Positions 7,294-10,906 of a stretch of DNA of 10,906 nt are shown here, in pieces. The stretch is from Candidatus Gastranaerophilales bacterium. GTDB lineage: Bacteria; Cyanobacteriota; Vampirovibrionia; Gastranaerophilales; CAJFVJ01. The translations under genes and the position numbers were made by a program. The DNA lies in the NCBI GenBank assembly GCA_028694275.1, contig JAQUTS010000047.1:1-10906 (forward strand). Direction: 5' to 3'. How positions within the stretch are numbered: the first letter of the stretch is position 1; every line of letters begins with the position of its first letter. The notes under the pieces were generated by a model. It saw only the letters and a program-made list of their open reading frames with translations, was not told where the DNA came from and made no database searches.

Positions 7294-7326
7294 AATTTCC
7301 TCCTCTCCTTTTTTCGTATTCTTACT

Positions 7327-7354
7327 ATGATAGCATAAAATTTTTGCAATACAA
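7327..7354 (-). promoter_or_regulatory. Candidate sigma-70 promoter of carbonic anhydrase gene
   Basis: On the minus strand TTGTAT (7354-7349) and TATCAT (7332-7327) are 16 bases apart. They lie about 35 bases upstream of the chosen ATG, between the preceding terminator and the ribosome-binding site. Confidence 0.55.
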
Positions 7355-7394
7355 AATTTCCACACCCCAAGAAGCTTGCTGTATAACCTTTTTC

Positions 7395-7434
7395 AAAAAC
7401 AAAAAAATCGGGCTTTATCCCGATTTTTGTTTTC
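7395..7434 (-). terminator. Intrinsic terminator of the 102-aa/54-aa unit
   Basis: A perfect ten-base-pair stem (AAAAATCGGG with CCCGATTTTT; arms 7403-7412 and 7419-7428) has a six-base loop. It ends in seven T on the minus strand. The TAA stop of the 54-residue ORF lies within the loop. Confidence 0.85.
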
Positions 7435-7579
7435 TGTTTCTTATGGATCTGCTTATAATGAGCTTGTGGAAGGCTCCTTTGTGGCGTTGTGACGTTTTTT
7501 TCTTTGATTTAGAAGGGTCTTTTCCAAAGATCATCTGCAGAAATTGTGGTACAGGTAGGTTTTTTAGCAGTCTGTTCAT
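7415..7579 (-). CDS. Small, strongly basic hypothetical protein (54 aa)
   Basis: This is a short frame starting at the ATG at 7579, with AGGTGA five bases upstream. The ribosome-binding sequence overlaps the stop codon of the 102-residue gene, leaving 8 bases between the genes, so the two look translationally linked. The product begins MNRLLKNLPVPQFLQ and continues with a KSKKKTSQRHKG segment and an Arg/Ile/Lys-rich end. It has about 15 Lys plus Arg, one Asp and no Glu, so it would be very basic and could bind nucleic acid or membrane. That is inference from composition. The stop is in the loop of the unit's terminator. No family is recognised. It could be a chance frame, but the ribosome-binding site, spacing and terminator fit argue for a real gene. 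Confidence 0.6.
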   Translation of the reverse strand: MNRLLKNLPVPQFLQMIFGKDPSKSKKKTSQRHKGAFHKLIISRSIRNRKQKSG

Positions 7580-7587
7580 AATTTCAC

Positions 7588-7896
7588 CTAAAAGTTGTTT
7601 ATGTACATTTCTTGTGCTTGTTTCCAGCAGTCTACAGGTTTTTGGTTATAGTTTCTTTCGTGAATGTAATATGCAAGAAGATTGAGACGTTCATTCACGT
7701 ATTGTTTGGCTTTTTGGTAGTCAGATGCTGCATCTGCGCCTGTTCTTTGGTGAATGAGGAAGGCTTCTTGTTTGATTTTTTCTTCCAGTAATTCCTCCCT
7801 TCTGGCATTATCCCAGTTTGAAATGGGGTCTATATAAGGGTTTCTTGTGTAATTGAAATATGCTCTGTCGCTTATATTTTTGTATAAATCAGCCAT
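7588..7896 (-). CDS. DUF2934-like triple-repeat small protein (102 aa)
   Basis: The start ATG at 7896 has GGAGG eight bases upstream. The 102 residues fall into three copies of a motif of about 25 residues: 8-32 (ISDRAYFNYTR to NWDNAR), 41-64 (IKQEAFLIHQR to DYQKAK) and 71-95 (LNLLAYYIHER to CWKQAQ). The shared pattern is an aromatic pair (AY/AF plus Y/F), a basic residue, a gap of 8 to 10 residues, then an aromatic residue and x-x-A-basic. This resembles the short DUF2934 motif (helix, then W-x-x-A), whose function is unknown. No membrane segment or signal is seen. The gene heads a two-gene unit with the 54-residue ORF and is divergent from ferritin. The DUF2934 link is by eye and should be treated as tentative; that the gene is real is fairly sure. 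Confidence 0.75.
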   Translation of the reverse strand: MADLYKNISDRAYFNYTRNPYIDPISNWDNARREELLEEKIKQEAFLIHQRTGADAASDYQKAKQYVNERLNLLAYYIHERNYNQKPVDCWKQAQEMYINNF

Positions 7897-7908
7897 GGCA
7901 CAAACCTC

Positions 7909-7923
7909 CGATTTTTGAAATCG
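7909..7923. promoter_or_regulatory. Inverted repeat next to the ribosome-binding site of the 102-aa gene
   Basis: CGATTT and AAATCG form a perfect six-base-pair inverted repeat with a three-base spacer. On the minus strand its last bases run into the GGAGG ribosome-binding site, so as RNA it would partly mask that site. As DNA it would lie just downstream of the predicted start of transcription. Either a translation-control hairpin or an operator is possible. Confidence 0.35.
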
Positions 7924-7931
7924 CTACTTGT

Positions 7932-7959
7932 ATAATACCAACTCGGGGAAGACAGTTAA
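7932..7959 (-). promoter_or_regulatory. Candidate promoter of the 102-aa gene, extended -10
   Basis: On the minus strand TTAACT (7959-7954) and TATTAT (7937-7932) are separated by 16 bases. TGG directly precedes the -10, giving an extended -10 (TGnTATTAT). It would give a leader of about 30 bases before the ATG at 7896. Confidence 0.55.
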
Positions 7960-7985
7960 TTCGACGAAGGGACAGATTTTTTGCT

Positions 7986-8005
7986 AAGACTAAAGCATTA
8001 GTCTT
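7986..8005. promoter_or_regulatory. 20-bp palindrome between the divergent 102-aa and ferritin genes
   Basis: AAGACTAA and TTAGTCTT are perfect complements around a four-base AGCA spacer. No adequate T run follows on either strand, so it is a poor terminator. Its position between two divergent promoters fits a regulator-binding site. The binding protein is unknown. Confidence 0.4.
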
Positions 8006-8080
8006 TTGCAGTTATGTATTTTATTCGGGTTGATTATTAATATTTCGTAAAAATGGCGATGAAATTTTATCTTTTGGCGT

Positions 8081-8094
8081 TATAATTCATGAAT
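8081..8094 (+). promoter_or_regulatory. Ferritin promoter -10 with overlapping palindrome
   Basis: TATAAT at 8081-8086 is a consensus -10, about 30 bases before the ferritin start. No good -35 is present at 16-18 bases. A perfect ten-base palindrome, ATTCATGAAT (8085-8094), overlaps the end of the -10 and the likely start of transcription, where a repressor would block. TGGCG occurs at 8054-8058 and 8076-8080. The weak -35 suggests activator dependence. No clear Fur or PerR consensus is seen. Confidence 0.5.
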
Positions 8095-8114
8095 ACGAAA
8101 AAGGAGAAAAAAAG

Positions 8115-8624
8115 ATGCTTAATGAAAAAATTGAAAAAGCAATAAATGAACAAATTAATGAAGAACTTTATTCTTCATACTTATATCTTTCCATGGCTGC
8201 ATACTGTGCCCAAAACGGCCTTGTGGGTTTTGCCAATTGGATGAATATTCAGGTGCAAGAAGAACTTAATCACGCCAAATTCTTCTTTGACTACGTGATT
8301 GAACGTGGTGGAAAAGTGGCACTTGAGCAAATCAGAAAACCAAAACACGAATGGTCAAATTTAATAGAAGTTTTTGAAGAAACCCTAGGACATGAAAGAC
8401 ATATTTCATCAAGAATCAATGATATAGCATCTCTTGCTATAGAAGAGAAAGATCATGCCAGCGCATCGTTTTTGAAATGGTTCATTGATGAACAAGTTGA
8501 AGAAGAAGCATCAGCAGAAGATATGCTTAACAAACTAAAAATGACAAAAGCAGAAGGTGCTGCATTGTTCTTCTTGGATCAAGAAGCTCAAAAAAGAGTC
8601 TTTGTTCAGCCAGTTTTGAAATAA
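8115..8624 (+). CDS. ftnA: Ferritin, non-haem iron storage protein
   Basis: Bacterial ferritin forms a 24-subunit shell that oxidises Fe(II) at di-iron centres and stores Fe(III) inside, limiting iron toxicity. The 169-residue length is typical of the FtnA type. The di-iron ligands fall at the expected places: Glu17, Glu50 and His53 (in QEELNHAKFF), Glu94, and Gln127 with Glu130 (in DEQVEEE). These match the ferroxidase residues of E. coli FtnA in position. No haem-binding Met typical of bacterioferritin stands out. The ATG at 8115 has AGGAG eight bases upstream. The gene is single, with its own promoter region and a strong terminator. Confidence 0.96.
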   Translation: MLNEKIEKAINEQINEELYSSYLYLSMAAYCAQNGLVGFANWMNIQVQEELNHAKFFFDYVIERGGKVALEQIRKPKHEWSNLIEVFEETLGHERHISSRINDIASLAIEEKDHASASFLKWFIDEQVEEEASAEDMLNKLKMTKAEGAALFFLDQEAQKRVFVQPVLK

Positions 8625-8640
8625 AATTGAATAATAAATA

Positions 8641-8673
8641 AAAAAAGACCGACTTTTTAGGGTCGGTCTTTTT
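8641..8673. terminator. Bidirectional intrinsic terminator between ferritin and pgk
   Basis: A perfect 12-base-pair stem (AAAAAGACCGAC with its complement; arms 8642-8653 and 8662-8673) encloses an eight-base loop. T runs lie on the exit side on both strands. It starts 16 bases after the ferritin stop and could also stop transcription arriving from pgk. Confidence 0.9.
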
Positions 8674-8698
8674 AGGTTTTTATAGTTATTGAGTTGTG

Positions 8699-8851
8699 CG
8701 GCGCACTTGTCAGATTTCGCTGTCTTGAAATACTGACGGTTTGGTTTTCTTCATTTTGCTTCATTTTATTTTATAAAATTTCGCTTCATCTAAAACCTCA
8801 CCGAGGCGTGCTGGGGTACTTCGTACCACGGCGCACTTGTCAGATTTCGCT
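8699..8851. repeat. Intergenic repeat element with two 23-bp direct repeats and hairpins
   Basis: The same 23 bases (beginning CGGCGCACTTGTC) occur at 8699-8721 and 8829-8851. The second copy runs two bases into the pgk stop codon. Between and around them are a stem with one bulged base (8709-8718 with 8727-8737), a small CCTC/GAGG hairpin (8796-8806), and a longer imperfect hairpin at 8806-8836 closed by GGTAC-TTC-GTACC. CTTCAT also recurs three times (8749, 8759, 8784). No coding frame explains this. It looks like a dispersed REP-like or mobile-element-derived intergenic repeat, though only this locus can be seen. Confidence 0.6.
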
Positions 8852-10055
8852 ATTCTTTGTCATCTAAAGCTGCAACGCCCGGTAGAGTTTTTCCTTCGAT
8901 AAACTCCAAGCTGGCACCGCCGCCTGTTGAAATGTGTGAGAAAGAGCTTCTGTCGAGGTTGAATTTTTCAACTGCAGCAACTGTATCTCCACCGCCAAGA
9001 ACGCTTGTGGCACCTTTTTCTGTAGTAGCTTTAGCTACAGCTTCTGCAACCGCTTTTGTTCCTTTTTCGAACTTATCAGTTTCAAAAGCACCTACAGGGC
9101 CATTCCAAAGAATTGTTTTGGAGTTCAAAACAACATCGGTGATTTGTTTAATGGCTTCAGGGCCCGCATCAACGCCTTCCCATCCATCAGGGATAGCATC
9201 AGATGCGCAGTATTTGACGTTTGCATCATTGCTAAAATCATCAGCGATAAGAACATCTTGAGCGATGATTAGGTTAACGCCTTTTGCAGCAGCTTTTTTG
9301 ACAAGTTCATTAGCGAAGTCTAATTTGTCGTCTTCGCAAATTGAATTACCGATTTTGCCGCCTTCAGCTTTTTTGAATGTATATGTCATACCGCCGCCAA
9401 GTACGATATTGTCAACTTTTTCGATTAAGTTTTCGATTACGCCAATTTTTGTAGAAACTTTGCTTCCGCCGACGATTGCTGTGAAAGGTCTTTGTGGGGT
9501 TTGAAGTAAAGAACCGAGTGAACTCAATTCTTTTTCCATCAAAAGACCTGAAACTGCAGGTGATAACAAGTGAGCAACACCTTCTGTAGAAGCATGAGCT
9601 CTGTGAGCAGCACCAAATGCGTCATTCACATAAAAATCAGCAAGTTCTGCCAATTTTTTTGCGAATTCAGGATCGTTTTTGGTTTCTTCAGGGTAGAAGC
9701 GGATGTTTTCAAGCAAAGCTACATCGCCGTCTTTTAGTGTCACAAGCTGAGCTTTTACTTCTTCACCGATAGAATCATTCAACTTTAGAACAGGTTTGCC
9801 CAAAAGTTCTGATAATTTTGCAGCAACAGGATCAAGTGTCAAATCGGCGTTGTTATCGCCTTTTGGACGACCAAGGTGAGCTGCCAAAATGACTTTTGCA
9901 CCTTCATTTACAAGATACTCAACTGTTGGCAAAATTGCTCTGATACGAGTATCATCTGTTACGTTTTTATTTGCATCCAACGGCACGTTCATATCCACGC
10001 GGACAAGCGCGCGTTTGCCTTTGATGTCTTTTAGATCTTTTACTGATTTTTTCAT
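8850..10055 (-). CDS. pgk: Phosphoglycerate kinase
   Basis: This enzyme makes ATP and 3-phosphoglycerate from 1,3-bisphosphoglycerate and ADP, the first ATP-yielding step of glycolysis. The full length of 401 residues is normal. Visible motifs in order are RVDMNVP (19-25), HLGRPKG (60-66), ENIRFY (116-121), DAFGAAHRAH (145-154), GGSKVSTKI (196-204), WNGPVGAFE (317-325), GGGDTVAA (354-361) and STGGGASLEF (376-385). Together these cover the substrate-binding N domain, the nucleotide-binding C domain and the hinge-closing loop. The ATG at 10055 has AAGGAG about eight bases upstream. The gene lies 67 bases downstream of the 185-residue unknown gene on the same strand and has its own candidate promoter. 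Confidence 0.98.
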   Translation of the reverse strand: MKKSVKDLKDIKGKRALVRVDMNVPLDANKNVTDDTRIRAILPTVEYLVNEGAKVILAAHLGRPKGDNNADLTLDPVAAKLSELLGKPVLKLNDSIGEEVKAQLVTLKDGDVALLENIRFYPEETKNDPEFAKKLAELADFYVNDAFGAAHRAHASTEGVAHLLSPAVSGLLMEKELSSLGSLLQTPQRPFTAIVGGSKVSTKIGVIENLIEKVDNIVLGGGMTYTFKKAEGGKIGNSICEDDKLDFANELVKKAAAKGVNLIIAQDVLIADDFSNDANVKYCASDAIPDGWEGVDAGPEAIKQITDVVLNSKTILWNGPVGAFETDKFEKGTKAVAEAVAKATTEKGATSVLGGGDTVAAVEKFNLDRSSFSHISTGGGASLEFIEGKTLPGVAALDDKE

Positions 10056-10088
10056 TGTAAAACTCCTTTTTTTGTCTCGTTTGCTTAT

Positions 10089-10116
10089 ATTCTACAAAAT
10101 CAAGGAGTTTTTACAA
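10089..10116 (-). promoter_or_regulatory. Candidate promoter of pgk
   Basis: On the minus strand TTGTAA (10116-10111) and TAGAAT (10094-10089) are 16 bases apart, about 35 bases upstream of the pgk ATG. An eight-base palindrome, AACCGGTT (10115-10122), overlaps the -35 and abuts the stop codon of the upstream gene. Confidence 0.5.
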
Positions 10117-10122
10117 CCGGTT

Positions 10123-10680
10123 TTAAATATTGCTTGTGCTGAAAAATTCATTTAGCCATTTTTGGTCTTCTTGTTTGCTAAATTTTTCTTTCATTGTTTT
10201 TTCAAATTTTGCTATTTTTTTTAAAATATTTGTGTCTTCTCTTTTATTTTCTAAAACTTCTGATGGTGTTCTCGGGTAGAAAAAATAACTTATAAGCTTG
10301 GGGAGGTCTTCTTGTTTTAGGCGATAGCTGATTGCTTCAGTTTTTTTGTTAGCCAAAAGCTTCCAAAAAGTGGGGTTTTGCAGGTCGTCAAAGATTCCTT
10401 GTGTAATGCGTGTGATTAGCGGAAGGGATTTTTTTATTGCTTCGGGGCTTGTATTAAAAAGAATGCTTTTTCCTTCTTCTGAGTTTTGGAAAACAATTTC
10501 AAGTTTTGGGTTTAGATCTTTTGATTTTGCTATTTTTACAATTGTATTAAGCATCATTCTGTCAGCGTAGGGGCAACCCCAAACTTCTTTTAATGGGGCT
10601 TTTCTTATTTGGTCACCGTTTTTCCACAATCCTTGAAAAGATCCTTTGAAATTTGGACTATTTTGCTGTGTTATTTGCAT
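10123..10680 (-). CDS. Hypothetical protein with N-terminal NFKG motif (185 aa)
   Basis: No family is recognised. The ATG at 10680 has AAGAAGGA seven bases upstream. The 185-residue product begins MQITQQNSPNFKGSFQGLW. A disordered, Gln-rich opening leads to NFKG (10-13) and a following GLW, an arrangement I recall from many small hypothetical proteins of Gastranaerophilales. The rest looks alpha-helical and soluble. It includes CPYADRMMLNTIVKIAK (36-52) and a Lys/Glu-rich C-terminal helix (about 140-180). There is no signal peptide or membrane segment. It lies between rpiB and pgk, all on one strand with 83 and 67 bases of spacing. It may be in the same transcript, but its function cannot be read from the sequence. 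Confidence 0.75.
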   Translation of the reverse strand: MQITQQNSPNFKGSFQGLWKNGDQIRKAPLKEVWGCPYADRMMLNTIVKIAKSKDLNPKLEIVFQNSEEGKSILFNTSPEAIKKSLPLITRITQGIFDDLQNPTFWKLLANKKTEAISYRLKQEDLPKLISYFFYPRTPSEVLENKREDTNILKKIAKFEKTMKEKFSKQEDQKWLNEFFSTSNI

Positions 10681-10763
10681 TCTAAAATCCTTCTTTGAAA
10701 AGTTAAAAGTTCAAAAAGGAAATAAGTTGATAGTTTGATATTTAATTTTTAAAATTCTTAATA

Positions 10764-10906
10764 CTATTTTTCAAGCATATCAATGCGTCTTTGGTGGCGG
10801 CCACCCTCAAAGTTTGTTTTGAGCCAGGTGTCAAGGATTTCTAAAGCCAAATCCACTCCAACGACGCGCCCTCCCATTGTGAGGATGTTGGCATCGTTGT
10901 GAAGTC
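10764..10906 (-). CDS. rpiB: Ribose-5-phosphate isomerase B, C-terminal end (5' part outside window)
   Basis: RpiB interconverts ribose 5-phosphate and ribulose 5-phosphate in the non-oxidative pentose phosphate pathway. Only the last 47 residues are present, since the gene enters from the right edge on the minus strand and ends at a TAG at 10764-10766. The fragment shows LHNDANILTMGGRVVG, then LALEILDTWL and FEGGRHQRRI. These match the conserved C-terminal part of RpiB: the HNDAN motif near the active site, and the GGRH-x-x-R arginines that bind the sugar phosphate in characterised members. It belongs to the RpiB rather than the RpiA fold. The 185-residue gene follows 83 bases downstream. 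Confidence 0.93.
   Translation of the reverse strand, partial: LHNDANILTMGGRVVGVDLALEILDTWLKTNFEGGRHQRRIDMLEK

Noticed and set aside
7294..7365. Longer carbonic anhydrase start adding 24 residues
   Set aside because: The extension crosses the likely promoter. The ATG at 7293 has a very strong ribosome-binding site and begins the normal family N-terminus.
7344..7685. Plus-strand ORF of 113 codons
   Set aside because: It runs antisense through a terminator, the 54-aa ORF and part of the 102-aa gene. It is Cys/Phe-rich like other antisense shadows and has no ribosome-binding site.
8699..8851. Possible CRISPR array from the repeated 23-bp unit
   Set aside because: There are only two copies, 130 bases apart, with spacer-sized intervals absent and no cas genes nearby.
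8857..9504. Two plus-strand ORFs opposite pgk (134 and 79 codons)
   Set aside because: Both are antisense to a fully supported pgk frame and lack ribosome-binding sites.

Overview
The window is an AT-rich stretch of bacterial chromosome. It carries three carbon-metabolism genes, a complete minCDE cell-division operon, a carbonic anhydrase, a ferritin, and several genes with no recognisable family. The best guess for the source is an uncultured gut bacterium of the Gastranaerophilales (Melainabacteria/Vampirovibrionia, the non-photosynthetic sister group of Cyanobacteria). This rests on the complete Min system with extended linkers, the pyrophosphate-dependent glycolytic kinase, low GC content, and two unrelated hypothetical proteins that begin with an NFG/NFKG-type motif, which I recall as common in that group. 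It is an inference; no rRNA or marker gene here settles it.

Layout, left to right. Positions 2-769 (+) hold the C-terminal half of a PPi-dependent phosphofructokinase, followed by a clear intrinsic terminator. A 194-residue unknown protein (944-1528, +) runs tail to tail, with overlapping stop codons, into a 713-residue unknown membrane protein read on the minus strand (1525-3666). Upstream of that gene, and also on the minus strand, is the operon minC (6482-5271), minD (5262-4450), minE (4450-3842). It is tightly spaced, has strong ribosome-binding sites, and ends in a perfect 12-bp terminator. MinC and MinE both carry long acidic additions beyond the usual domains. A beta-carbonic anhydrase (7293-6700, minus) follows with its own promoter and terminator.

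Next comes a two-gene minus-strand unit. It holds a 102-residue protein built from three copies of a DUF2934-like motif, and a 54-residue very basic protein whose stop codon lies in the loop of its own terminator. The 102-residue gene is divergent from a ferritin gene (8115-8624, +). The intergenic region between them holds several palindromes and both promoters.

Ferritin and phosphoglycerate kinase (10055-8850, minus) converge on a symmetric terminator and an intergenic repeat element (8699-8851) with two copies of a 23-bp direct repeat. Upstream of pgk, on the same strand, are a 185-residue unknown protein and the 3' end of rpiB, which runs off the right edge.

Phosphofructokinase, phosphoglycerate kinase and ribose-5-phosphate isomerase B fit a fermentative, sugar-using cell with PPi-linked glycolysis and a pentose-phosphate branch. 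MinCDE places the division site. Ferritin and carbonic anhydrase are housekeeping functions in iron storage and CO2/bicarbonate balance. There is no sign of a phage, insertion sequence, CRISPR array, tRNA or rRNA.
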